From Laccaria trichodermophora (taxonomy: Eukaryota; Basidiomycota; Agaricomycetes; Agaricales; Hydnangiaceae), in contig JACTVC010000032.1 of NCBI GenBank assembly GCA_018417955.1, positions 434,001 to 498,000 of the forward strand: DNA of 64,000 bases. The letters are read 5' to 3'. Shown in pieces: positions 24,101-35,392 of the stretch. The notes below the pieces were generated by a model. That model saw only the letters and a list, made by a program, of their open reading frames with translations, had not been told where the DNA came from and made no database searches. How positions within the stretch are numbered: position 1 is the stretch's first letter; each line of letters begins with the position of its first letter. The translations under genes were made by a program, and so were the position numbers.

Positions 24101-25741
24101 GCCTCATAAGCTAGAAATGGCTTAAAGACTGAGGTAGTCACAGCAGGGGCAGCAATAACAAGGTTTCTCATAGCCCTAGTTCCAGCTATCTGTTCAAGCA
24201 TTTGAAGGTTAATTCCAGATGCAGAAGTGCCCTCATATATATAAACCAGGCCAATTAGTTTGTGATCTCCAAGTACTCTGTAATTGAACTTGTAAAAAAA
24301 AACCATATGGCTAAATTAAATTACTTACAGAGCTGCAAGGTAACTTGCAATATTATTCAAAGTATCTGCTTCACCTGCATTCCCCTGGAAAGAGGGCATG
24401 TTCACAAGTCGGTAGTGTTTTCCACTGAAAGGTACCACAGCTGAAGCCTGTACATTATTGTTACCATCCATTTCAGATCCAGAAAGTAGCTCAATAAACT
24501 ATGGAAGAATGATTCAGTAGTAGACAAATAACTAATGAAAAGGCATACTGAGGTTGTTGCTGATTGTGAGTCTCCAAAAACACTAAAAGAAGAGTTAATA
24601 AAGGGCATCCTGATATTAGAATCTGATTTACCTGATAAAGATTTTTGTTGAAGATGAACTTAACAATAATTCCTTCATCCTGGAAAACTTCTCTTCTATA
24701 TCAGAAGATGCAGCCAAGCCCCAAAGCAGATCTGTCTTCTCCATATGAAGCTGAAAAAATCTATCCTGGAAAAGTTGCCTTTCATCTTGGTTATCCTCAT
24801 CATCCTCATCCTCTAGTTCTTTTTTCCCTATCTCATCCTTTAGCTTAGTGAGAAGGTCATTTCGAAGCCTCAGGCTAGCCTCAGAGTTTGCAATGAGCTT
24901 TCCACCCTCAACAACCTCAGTCTGGAGATGTAGTGGAGCCCAAGAAACCTTCAGAATAGCTTGAAAGATTGCTTTAGCAGATTTAGTAGAGCCATCATGC
25001 CTAAAGTATTGAGCACCAGCAGTTATAAATTTCCCCAGATAGTTCATCTTCAGTTCAAGCTCTCTACTGGAATAGTTCTTAGTAGTTTTGCTGCTCCACT
25101 TTGGAGTAACAAAGACAGTACTCTTAAAGCCAGATTTATCACAGAGTTTTGAGAGAATATCCAGATTAGATTTAACTGCTCCACCAATGCGAGGACTGGC
25201 CAAAGACAGCAGATAGACAATACCACGAAGACTTTGCCCTCTCATGTGGCTGGAACATGATATTTAAGCCTATATAATGTTTATCCATAGATAAACCAAC
25301 TCACAGAGTAGCAACAAGAGCAGCAAGAGTATTCAAAAGGTCAGCATCATTCTGAGTATCAGAAGCTTTGAACTCATTGATTTGAACAAGTTGAATGTTG
25401 TAGGCGTCGAGTGGGAAAGGGATCGAGAAGTTCATGTGGTTAAGCTGCGTGTTGGGCAACGGGACCGAGCCAGAGGCATCTTTGATGAACTGCAGAAACG
25501 CATGAGAGGCGTGACGAAAGAGTTAAGCGTAGAACTTTACCGCTTTTGCTGAGTTTGAATCACCCAGAATGCTACCAAACGGTTAGCTGGAAAGATAGGG
25601 TCGTTTTATGCGCTTACGCAATGAAGATATCCTCGAGAGGTTTGTCTGGGTGCGGATGTAAGAGAAAGATATGAGCGTGGGCCAAATGCGCTCACCGTCA
25701 AACGCAGGACTCGGCTTTGGAATGGTCTTTGTGGGTGCCAT
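21102..25741 (-). CDS. CHAT-domain caspase-like protease with TPR repeats and two degenerate GTPase-like domains
   Basis: About ten exons give an intact protein of roughly 1,400 residues. Part one (25741 to ~24850) is a GTPase-like fold: DIFIAILGDSNSAKAFIKDA, then NIQLVQINEF and LRGIVYLLSLASPRIGGAV...FKSTVFVTPKW. Part two repeats the plan: KIFISVFGDSQSATTSFIEL, YRLVNMPSFQG, KLIGLVYIYEGTSASGINL, RNLVIAAPAV. In both the P-loop has lost GK(S/T) and the DTPG motif is missing. Next come TPR-like repeats (GRLGNLYNAHFHEFGNATDL onward, about 23.7-22.8 kb). The C-terminal CHAT domain has IWWCPSGPFAFLPLHAAGVY, the catalytic His in WIHLACHGV and Cys in FLSACQTATGD. CHAT proteases are caspase relatives. 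A role in incompatibility, cell death or immunity is inferred. The body is nearly free of CpG, while exons 1-4 are not. Confidence 0.88.
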
Positions 25742-26300
25742 GATGGTGGATACTAGATAGGAACTGATTGTGACGGAGTTACGTTATGTTGTCTGTGCGT
25801 GTTTTCGGAAGAAGCCGGATTGTATCTCACGGATGGCGTTATTTTCCCACCCGCCAAGAGGGATAAACAGCGGTTGTGCTGGCAGCAGGTTTTCCCCAGC
25901 CAACGAACGCTACGCCAACTAGTAGCCCAGCCAAACCCCAGCTTCCCTCCCCTTCCCCCTACTTTTTCTATTTCCCCTCTCATAAATCTTCAACGTGAGT
26001 ATATGCGTCTCTTGCCATCTCCTCTCGCCATTCCACCTTTTAGCCCGCTGTTTGATGCATCGATAACGCTCTCGAGCTCGTTGCGAACAGTGTCGGCCTT
26101 TGTTTGTTTGGCCCCTATGAACGCGTCGCGTTGATGATCGGCTACCCACGCTCCAAACTCTGTCGACGCCTCGCTGCCCGTTCTCTACCCTGTTCTCCTC
26201 ATCGTCGTCGCTATCTCGCCATCATCTTTTGTCTCACTTCATCTCTCTCTCACAGTCATGTACTAATCATTTCCTTTTCTTTTCTCTTGCAATTCCACAG
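25742..26300. promoter_or_regulatory. Divergent promoter region of the CHAT gene and NHP6
   Basis: 559 CpG-normal bases separate the two start codons. The NHP6 side is pyrimidine-rich with a likely 5' UTR intron (GTGAGT at 25994 to CCACAG at 26300). No TATA box was found. Confidence 0.4.
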
Positions 26301-26870
26301 ATGCCAAAGGAGGCCACCAAGCCCAAAGTGAGTGTCTTGGCAATATCGTTAAGCATCGTCGTCGTCGCTGACGTTAACCTCCCCGTTCCAGCGTAAAGCT
26401 GCGGAAAAAGCAGATAAGGCTACATCTCGCAAGGGGAAGAAGGATCCCAACAAGCCTAAACGCGCACTCTCTGCGTACATGTTCTTCAGCCAAGATTGGC
26501 GTGATAGGATCAAGGCCGAGAACCCTGACGCTGGCTTCGGTGAGGCCGGACTCTCTAAAAACCCATGTTTTTTTCTCAGTTTGTTTGCTGCCATAGGTGA
26601 AGTCGGCAAGCTGCTAGGTGCTAAATGGAAGGAGCTCGACGAAGAAGAGAAGAAGGTCAGTTTCTGTCCATTGTCTTTCTTCATCGCGTATCAAACTTGC
26701 CCGCCCTAGCCTTACGTCGAACAGGCCTCCAAAGACAAGACGAGAGCAGAAGAAGCCAAGGCTGCGTATGATGTGCGTTTCCCCCATTTCATCTTTTGCA
26801 CGAGATTGACAAGGATCCACAGTCGAACAAGAAAAGCGCAAGCGGCGACGAGGAAGAAGACGAGGAGTGA
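26301..26870 (+). CDS. NHP6: Non-histone HMG-box protein NHP6/HMGB type
   Basis: Five short exons encode about 115 residues: [19 protein letters not shown], a Lys-rich lead, then a single HMG box ([20 protein letters not shown]...[20 protein letters not shown]...[12 protein letters not shown]) and an acidic tail (SGDEEEDEE). NHP6 bends DNA without sequence preference, assists FACT in nucleosome reorganisation and works in the nucleus. The ATG follows directly on a CCACAG acceptor, suggesting a 5' UTR intron. Size and order match the family. Confidence 0.95.
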
Positions 26871-27131
26871 ACTAGTTTGTTGTACTTATTTATAATGATG
26901 ACCTCTTCTTTTACGACCCTTTCCCGCCCACGGCGTATATCCCAAATTTCTGTTGTGTGCCCGTTACCCCTCTCTGTACAGTCCATTCGTATCGTAGTAT
27001 GTTTTGTGCTTCCTTAGTGTCTTTGTAGGCCAATGTGCTTTAAGGAGGGCGGATGTTGTGAGTTGTAGTCGCAATTTATCATTATTGTTGTGTCACCACA
27101 AGTGTTACCCCCTTTCTTATACTCCAGCACA
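26871..27131. other. Intergenic between NHP6 and KES1
   Basis: This 261-base stretch is the 3' flank of NHP6 and the promoter of the sterol-binding protein gene. Nothing else was recognised. Confidence 0.4.
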
Positions 27132-28790
27132 ATGTCCGAAACAGCAGGAGACGTACGATTTGCTCAATCCTCGTCGCCGTCGTGCTCATCGTCAGACAGG
27201 CAGTCCCAGCATCGCAGCGTGGTAGCTGGACCTCATTTCTCAAATCGTACGTTCACCACCAACGATGACGGACTAGACGTATGGACAACTGACCCATCAA
27301 TCACATCAATCTCCAGCATTGCATCCTTCTCGGGCGACCTTTCTTCTTTGACGGCCCCGCCCTTCATCCTCTCTCCAACCTCGTTGACAGAGTTCCCGGG
27401 TACGTAGCATTGACATTCATTGTCACGTATTCTTGTCTGAGACTCTCCACAGCATATTGGTGTGAGCGCCCTGACCTCTTCGCTGCCATTGCAGACGCCA
27501 AGGATGGCGAAGACAGAACCCTCGCCGTCCTCAACTGGTTCATTGTCAGTTCTCCTTTCCTTGATTCGTCAAACTGAGCTTATCGATTGTCCAACAGAGC
27601 ACCTTGAAGGATCAGTACACATCTAGAAATGAATCCATGGGATCAGAGAAGAAGTGCGCACGCTTTTGCTAACAATACCATCTTATATTTATCTTGTCGC
27701 CTCTTAGGCCTCTTAACCCTGTCCTTGGAGAGTATGTGCGACGTTGACGTTGTTTTATTCAACCCTCACCTCTCCACAACACAGGCTTTTCTACGGCAAC
27801 TGGCCTGACAAGAACGGCCGTGGACTCACTGAACTACTTGTCGAGCAGGTCTCCCACCATCCACCCATCACTGCCTACATCATCGAGAATAAGTCTAAAG
27901 GGCTGCGTCTCGTGGGCCACAATGCGCAAAAGACCAGTTTCAGTGGTACGTATATCCACAACTTCCCTTCGTTCTGCATATTTATCTTCCACTTCACAGC
28001 GGGCTCAATCATCGTCAAGCAAATCGGACATGCGGTGCTCACCGTTTCCCTTCCCTCTGGCACTAAAGAGGAATATCTCATCACCCTCCCTCGCTTGCGT
28101 ATAGATGGGCTCTGGTATGGCTCCCCTTACATCGAGCTCGCAGAGACATCCTACATCATCGGCGGCGGACATGTCTCGCTCATCGAATATAAAGGCAAAG
28201 GCTACTTTTCTGGCAAATCCCACTCCTTCAAAGCCACCGTGACGCCGATGCCAGGCATGGGCGGCCAAGGAAAGAAGGAGACCGTGATAGAGGGCACGTG
28301 GCACGAGAAGAGCCAGTTTGTTAAAGGTGGGAGTGGAGATTTCCATGATGTGCATGCTGTGAAAGAGGAAGTGTCGCCGATTGGCGGCGGGGAGGGTGGG
28401 GAGATGGGCGATTTCGAAACGAGGAAGCTTTGGGCGCTCGTGGCGAAGGGGATCAGGGAGGGTGATTTCGAGACGGCGAGTAAGGAGAAGTCACGGATTG
28501 AGGTCTGTTCCGTCTCTTGGTTTCTTTGTTACCTAACTGACTGTTTGCTGTTTGTGCTGCAGAATGAGCAAAGACAGCGAAGGAAGGACGAACAGGCTGC
28601 TGGAACGACATGGGAATTGAAACATTTTGCACAGCTAGAGAGTGATCCCGTTTGTGCGTTTACCATTCCCCGTTCATGGACCTCGCTTATGCATCTCTTA
28701 ACAGACGAGCGCCTGGGCAAGGTCGCAAAGATTGTGCCTCCAACAGAGGATACCTACGTCTTCCAAGAGAATTGGCCTCCTGCTGCATGA
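27132..28790 (+). CDS. KES1: Oxysterol-binding protein, KES1/OSH4 type
   Basis: After removing an intron at about 27153-27198 the start reads MSETAGDAVPASQRGSW, then TSFLKSIASFSGDLSSLTAP, the lid-region helix of Osh4/Kes1 proteins. Further on are RNESMGSEKKPLNPVLGE and the signature EQVSHHPPITAY. GKGYFSGKSHSFKA and GTWHEKS follow, and the ending is ERLGKVAKIVPPTEDTYVFQENWPPAA. There is no PH domain or ankyrin repeat, so it is the short ORP class. These proteins exchange sterol for PI4P between ER and Golgi/trans-Golgi membranes. About eight introns occur. A Gly-rich insertion (PIGGGEGGEMGDFETRKLW) lies before the C-terminal helix. Confidence 0.93.
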
Positions 28791-28986
28791 ATATACAGAA
28801 GATATCCTAGAACACTATCTTGACTAGTTTCCGTGCATGGATGATGACATATACATGATTTGACTCGAGCCCATTTATGGGCAGTAATTGCATCTCGTCA
28901 AACACCCTATTACACCCAGGTTTGATAAACAGATCGAGCCATCTACGAGTTTTCAACTGCATCAACTGTGCTAAAAGGGAGCACAT

Positions 28987-31938
28987 CTATGGCGATTTCT
29001 TCCAGACCAAATACAAACACTCAGTCCCCCTGCGAGACTCATTTAGGATCAACCTACCATCCCACCCCTGGGGTATGTCATCCCACCGTGTAGTGCGTAA
29101 TAACATTACATCGCATATCTTCTTAGCGTCGGTGTCACGTTCAATGTCGAGGTACCGGTATTGTCCGAGAGAGCCCATGGACAAGTTAGTCTTGGACGAA
29201 TCCCAGTCGTTTCGAAGAATTGAGGAGAGTCCGGAAATGGCTTCCTCGTCAAGCAACGTATACCGAGGGTAAAGATAGATGTGGCTGTCAGCTATGAGTT
29301 TCAGCAGCTTCGAAATCATCCAAACTATTCAAACTCACTAGATACCAAAAGTTCCCTGCCTGATGTTCGAGGAAAGACCATTTTTCTCCCCAAGATACCC
29401 AGGTTTCACCTCAGCCGCGGTGGAAAAGGATTCAACCTATAAAGCAGCCCAATGAAGTGAAAATAATCAGCAGACAGATTAAATGGGCATACCACAATAT
29501 CTTTGATATATCGATACATTGGACGTAGTGACGGACGTTGGCATCCGGCTCGAAACACGATTTGTCCCGAATGGATTTCGCCGGACTGAGAGAGAGGGCA
29601 ATTGCTGGGGCGCGTCTCCGCCTAAGTAATGATCTTGTTGGTGAGAAGGAACTGGGTCAGTCGAGCTAGGCATTTGGGCACGAGGGTCCGAGTATACAGG
29701 AGGTGTGCGAGTTCGTTGGCGGGATGCATTCATGGGATCAGAACGGAAAGGCGATTGTGGTCGCAGTTCAGTTGTTCTCCTGGGCCATGCTGGACGTGCA
29801 GTTGTTGGGTTTGCGATCATATCCGTGAATGACAGACCTGACTGAGCGAACTCTTCCTCGCCTTCCGGAGTACCGTTAATTCCAGGAAGTTTAGGTGTCG
29901 CATTGGAACGAGGAGATTCCCAGGGCGAGGGGGACCGCGATGCCTCTCTGGCTTTGACCAACTCCGACTTCATGCGTCCTAGAACACTGCGGGATTCTCG
30001 CAACTGCGACTTGTCTCCTCACACCTCTCATGAGCCGCACTCAACTCCGATCTCACTTTCCCCAAAAACAGACGTGCCCCCCCCCCAGTTCTGAAGCTTG
30101 TGTGTTTTGGAAATTTCTCTCCGAGTCGGCAAGGGCGGCACGAATCGTGTCGAGCTCTGACAGTGTCTCCGCCTGAGCACTGCGGGATTCTCGCAACTGC
30201 GACTGCGCCTCCTCACATTTCTTCTGAGCCGTGATCAAGCGCCATTTCTGTAGAAACTGACGTGAAGCCGCGTCGGCAAGGGCGGCATGAACCGTGTCGA
30301 GCTCTGACAGTGTCTCCGCCTGAGCACTGCGGGATTCTCGCAACTGCGACTCCGCCTCCTCACATTTCTTCTGAGCCGCGATCAAGCGCCATTTCTGTAA
30401 AAACTGGCGTGAAGTGGCGTCGGCAAGGGCGGCACGAACCATATCGAGCTCTAACAGCGCCTGAGCTATTTCCTCCCCATCCTCGACACTCACCAAAGTC
30501 GACTTGACTTTGTCGAGCTCAGACACAGTCAGTTCTTGTGCTGCCTGGGATGCCTGCAGTTGTAATTTCAACTGAGCTATGTTCAATCTAGCTTCTACCA
30601 GGTCGTCCAACGTTTTTCCATGTGTCGCCGCGTTTGCACGGAGTTGGTTACACCGCCCCACTGCCTCCCTCTCATTTGTATCCTGTAGCCTGGTCAGGGA
30701 CAGAGATAAATCAGACACGGTGGCTTTGAGATCGTCGCAGGTTTTTTCGAGCCGCGTCTTTCTGTAGGCATCTATAGAGTTGCCGTCGAGCAAAGATCGG
30801 ATCTGAAATTGGCATTCTAGGATTTCCATTGCATGTACAGTTTTGAGGAGTTCGATTTCGCTTCTCAGCTCAGCTTGACGGCTGTTCTCCAACTCAAGAT
30901 CCCTTTGCTGAGTAACTTTAACAAATGCCCCCGCAATCATACATCATGAGCGCACCTTTGCTGAAGTTTCCTTCTCTTGTTTCAACTGGGCGATAGCGCT
31001 GACCCACTCTGACCTACCGGAAACGCATTGCCAGGTGTAGTTCCTTGATTTCGCCTTTCAGGGCCTGACATTCGTCCTCCAATTCCTCCCTTGCTGATCT
31101 GTCCTCGATGTTTTGGGCTTTCATCTCTGCGATCTTTTGGTTCAGATCGACGACATCTCTCTTTTGCTGAAGCTTGAGCTGTTGCAGCTCCTTGTACAGC
31201 TCCGCACCAGCAGACGTCTGCTCAACAGTCTTTCCCTCAGCAAGCTCCTTCTGCATCTCGACAAATACGGGGTCAAGCGCAACGAGCTCATCGACAATAG
31301 AGATCGGCTGCAAAAACTCTGGACCCTTTGGAATTTCTCCCGGGAATTTGCCATATCGGACAAATTTAGATTTCCCCTCAACTAGCCCTTTGAAAAATTT
31401 ATCGTTGGTCTTCAATTCTGTTTCGACTTCGATACCCATAACCGGTTCAATCTCGTCCCAAAAGGTTGTGATGACGACGACATTCTTCAGGGAGTCAGGT
31501 CCGCATAATTTTTTGAACATCGTTATGTTGCGTTGCGAAGAGCCGCCAACTTTGGGAACACAGATGTTGTGCAGGTATAAGATGCCGGAGAACTTGCGGT
31601 CCTCATCGTACCTAGGCAAATGAGGGTCGGTATTACAAATGACAACAATGGAATGCTTACTTTGCTTTGAGAAAATCACCAATTTCTTTCAGAATGATGA
31701 GGTCAGATTTACCCTCAGAGTCATCGAAACCCGGCGTGTCGACGAGTGTCACATGAAGGCCATTCTTCATCAAGAAATCATACTCTTTGATATCGCTTGT
31801 TTGTGACTTCAATTCATGTTAAACGTCCGCGACGTCCTTCCCGACTATGGCGTTGATGATCTTGCATAATGTAAGATGGCAGGCAGAAGTCGCGAGACAC
31901 TACCTTACCGACGATTTCCCGGTCCCCGTTCCTCCCAT
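28987..31938 (-). pseudogene. AIG1-like G-domain protein with long coiled coil; reading frame interrupted
   Basis: The N-terminus is MGGTGTGKSS (P-loop, 31909-31938), joined by an intron to INAIVGKDVADV. At 31819-31821 a TAA interrupts the frame where the switch region should continue with HELKSQTSDIKEYDF. Then come VTLVDTPGFDDSEGK (G3), FSGILYLHNICVPKVGGSSQ and VVVITTFWDEI, typical of the expanded P-loop family of Agaricomycetes. A coiled coil (31.3-30.1 kb) follows, holding about three copies of a ~50-residue unit (SRQFLQKWRLIAAQKKCEEA, LRESRSAQAETLSELDT). Then come a Pro/Ser-rich linker and a C-terminal module ending YLYPRYTLLDEEAISGLSSI...VWKKSP. Without the stop it would be near 800 residues. 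A sequencing error or allele-specific break cannot be excluded. Confidence 0.72.
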
Positions 31939-32771
31939 GACGCTATGGTAGCACTTCAATTAGGCGTCCAATGCGAAGATGTCCGACATACGCTATCAAA
32001 CCGGCTGGCTTTATTTCCTTGATAGCTATTGTCGCACTAGAATTTTGGAAGAAAGATCTTGAGAGTAAGTGGATGAATGGCACTTCCGTGGGGGATGTCG
32101 TTATTGAAGGTTAGGAAATGAGGACGTGTGTTTTCTAAACTCGGAGAGGCGCTTAATCAAAGGGGCGTTCGTCCTTCGTGCCCCTTCGGGTTGCTGAGGC
32201 GCTGTTCCAAGCCACGCCTGCAAGCCACTTGACCTAACCCGGGCCGATGTTACTGAACTCAGTGTCGATTGAACAGTAGGGTGGTTCCAACGTTCCGTCA
32301 AAACCTCCGAGAATTAGAGATTGGATGCTAAACGCTCGAAAAGCAACATCGAACGACGTTATCGATGTTATCTGGCCAAGTTAGAATACGATCAGTGTTA
32401 TTTGCTTTGGCTTCACCTCCCACCGGCGAGACGCTGAGAAAGTTCGGAACCATGGCATGAGCGTGGTCTACCAATGCCTTGAGGCAAACAAAGACAGATA
32501 GCAGCATTCGGCATAGATCAAAATCTGGGTCGTGCAACGTGTGACTCCAAAGCTCGACCTCATTCCCGTCCAATACTCCATAGTTGAGTCTTTTTGAGGG
32601 TGAGAGATTGGGGAGATGACAGAAGTTTGCGGTGCAGGCACTAAGTAAGTGTGGGGCAAGTGTGGGGTTGCAGCGTAGTTGTGCGTGAACTTCTTTGATT
32701 CCCCACAACATGATGATTGTGATTTGCCAGTGAAGTACGGGTAAGTATTCCATCTCACTGGCTGCTTTCTT
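31939..32771. other. Upstream flank of the G-domain gene with unsupported minus-strand ORF
   Basis: A 141-codon minus-strand ORF (32328-32753) resembles nothing I recognise and shows no intron-exon support. It may be eroded coding sequence, because the adjacent 32772-32843 is a copy of the 3' end of the G-domain gene. Confidence 0.3.
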
Positions 32772-32843
32772 AACATCAGCTGTGCTAAAAGGAAGGGCAT
32801 CTATGGCGATTCAAATACAATGACTCAGTCCTGCGAGACCTAT
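32772..32843. repeat. Degraded duplicate of the 3' end of the G-domain gene
   Basis: The sequence ATCAGCTGTGCTAAAAGGAA... through CTGCGAGACC matches 28966-29041 (ATCAACTGTGCTAAAAGGGA...CTGCGAGACT) with small deletions. That source covers the last ~15 codons and stop of the 28987-31938 gene. It ends precisely where a MITE copy begins. Confidence 0.7.
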
Positions 32844-32846
32844 TTA

Positions 32847-33059
32847 CTATGTTTGTCAAGGTGTTTGAAACTGTGGATTGTTTTACCTTCCACTTGCCTT
32901 GGGGCCTTGGAACTTTCACAGAAGGTGTATTTATGTATGACATTTATTGTCTCAAAATTTTAGAACAAGAGTCAAAGATTTGTGGTCTGGGGACATGGTT
33001 TTGTGGTTTTCATTACACCAGACAAACAAAAGTAATGGAACATTCTCTCAGATCCCTTC
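32847..33059. mobile_element. Second, one-ended copy of the TA MITE
   Basis: It starts after TA with CTATGTTTGTCAAGG and follows 12642-12865 closely (shared TTTACCTTCCACTTGCC, CTCAAAATTTTAGAACAAG, GTGGTCTGGGGACATGG). The homology ends near CTCAGATCCC. The opposite terminal repeat is missing, so the copy is truncated. Confidence 0.75.
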
Positions 33060-35392
33060 CATCAGGAAACAGTAAATTTATATGTAGTTTCTCACCAAAA
33101 TCCGTTGCGCCAGTACATTTTGGTTCTTCTCCATAGCAATCAGTAGCCACAGTGTGTCTAGGTAGTTGGCCTTTGCATGTACATTTCCCCAGTAGCTATC
33201 CAGCAAATTTCAGTAGCCCCAATATCCTTTCACCAAAGACCTGTAGCTTCAGTAGATTAGACAACTCAAGCCAAGAGCAGTTGTTGTTGAGAGGAGGAAA
33301 CTGAAATTTCCGAATAAAGGTGCACAACAAAGAATGAAGTAAATAGGTTATGCTAGGAGTATGGTATACTACTGAGAACGTCCGTGATAATATTGAGCTA
33401 AAGAAACCATCCGCGATAGTGCTGAAAGAAGGTCGTTAGTGGTCAAATAGCAGGAATGACGAGGAACGAGGGAGCGGGTGTGAAGGAGGTGATTGGGAGA
33501 CCGAGCCGCCTTCCTTCCATTCCCTTGCGTCATGGATGTTGTCCTCGATGTCGTCATCAGTTGAGAGGTCACACGCATACGCCATGAGGCCACATACACG
33601 GTTGATATGTGCGCTGGCTCTGGGACCTGGATGGGCGAACGGAGGCAAGAGGGGTTGGGTTCAGAGGAGAAAAGGCGAAAGGATGAGCGGGGAGAGTGAG
33701 CGGTTACAGTGATTGTTTTGGGTGCGTCAGAGGAGGAAATGGAGGAGAAATGGAGGAGAGGTTGTATGTTGGTTGGCCGTGAGATGAGCAATGCGCTGAC
33801 CAGGCGCTGACTGTGTCGCAGGTGGATCTGTCAGCGTGAAGAGAGGTGGGCCATGTAAGGTTGGCGAGAACTCCACGGCAGGATTTTCAGTTTACATCCG
33901 CGCCATTGCGTTTCTCACGATTCCGTTCTGAACTCTGGACCTTTATCGTTTCGCTCAGAGTCGCCTGGCATACTCAATTGTCATGACATCAGTTCGAGAT
34001 ACTTAGGTAGCACCTCCCGACGAAGGCTTCAATGACAAGAACATCATTTGGTTTTTATTTTCTTAATTTTTCTTGTACCCGTCACTATTCGTTACCTGAA
34101 ACTCCTCTGATAGAGATAGAGAGGGCAAACAACTGACCGGCAACGTCGCAATCTGAAGGAAACTGGAAGAAATTAGGTGTGTAGGTTCAAGTGTAACAAA
34201 TGGGAGATGTTGAACAGACGGAGGGAGTCGGCTGTGCAAGTAAGTCCGTACTCTCGTCGACTTATTGTCCTGACTTTTGCTTCCCTTTCCATTGACCGTA
34301 ACAGCGCAAACTTGTATTGAACAGCTACTGCACGGCACGCCCGATCTTCAGCCTACTTTGGAAGTTCTAAGGGTGAAGGAATTTGCGTGGAGGGAGGTCT
34401 TAGTTGGATTGAGGCTTCTAGTCAAAAAATGTAAGTCGGCGTCGCTTTGAACCCAGCACAAAATACTCACGTCGACAGGGCGAGCTTCTTAGCCTCTGGC
34501 CATTTTCATCAACATGCGCCCCTAGTACGTCAGATTCAAATCTCCTTGTTTTACGTTTCCTCCAAGTTTCCTCCACCGACCCAATGTAATGACGCCGACA
34601 GCAGAAACGACTTCCCAACCTGATCAACGTTCAACCTGCCCCCCACGTCATCACGCACGCTCCGCTGAACACCACACAAACACACCCGACGCCGGACGTG
34701 TGCGGGTCGGTCGGTAACTTGTGCAAGAGATGTTCTCGACATCACAAAACCGCTGGTGTTGTCTCCACAAGTTAGCAAACCGTAGAAAATCGGTTGATCT
34801 TCAAGTCGTTCCCGAATGACCTTTGATGTCTGGACGTGCATCGGAGGTCAAATATGCAAGGCGCATGTTGGCGTCGACCGTTCTCGAGAGTCGAGGCTAT
34901 AAAGTATAAGTAAGTGAGGTTATTCAGAGTTGCTTCTCTTACAATTCTCTCATAGCTAAAGAACATTCTAGAACCTCCTTCAACTTCTTGAGTCAGGAAT
35001 TGCATGAGCCGGCGTCAGGAAATTCTTTGAAAGGACACAGTGCAGCGTGCGAGTGCATCATGGTAAACGTATGACGGCGGGAGAAGTCTTAATTTATTAC
35101 TAGTAATACTGTATGCAATTGTGACCCTCATTCTTTGATTAGGTCTAGCCGTTCATAAGACAGCAAGAACTTGGAAAAGAGGACGTCGGCAAATTATGAG
35201 AAATCATATATTTTCTATCCCGCACGTGAACATGCGCACATGTTTGACAAGAACAACAAACACTGTTTCTGGGGAGCGGCAACCCACTTAGACTCGCTAA
35301 CCAGTCGTTCTGAGGTGTTTGCCACTTGTTGTGGCTTTGTTGTGGGGTCAAACATCAGGCGGACTGCGAAAAATAAGAACACCTCAGAATGA
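33060..35392. other. Gene-poor stretch, no supported gene
   Basis: Several short ORFs on both strands (for example minus 33369-33791 and 34551-34841) have no recognisable motif and no splice support. A hairpin with 18-base arms lies at 35308-35325 and 35377-35394 (GTCGTTCTGAGGTGTT / AACACCTCAGAATGAC), directly beside a TIR element. Otherwise I see nothing definable. Confidence 0.4.

Noticed and set aside
33369..33791. 140-codon minus-strand ORF
   Set aside because: Low-complexity Ser/Pro composition, no recognised motif, and a competing frame (DDDIEDNIHDAREW) is no better supported.
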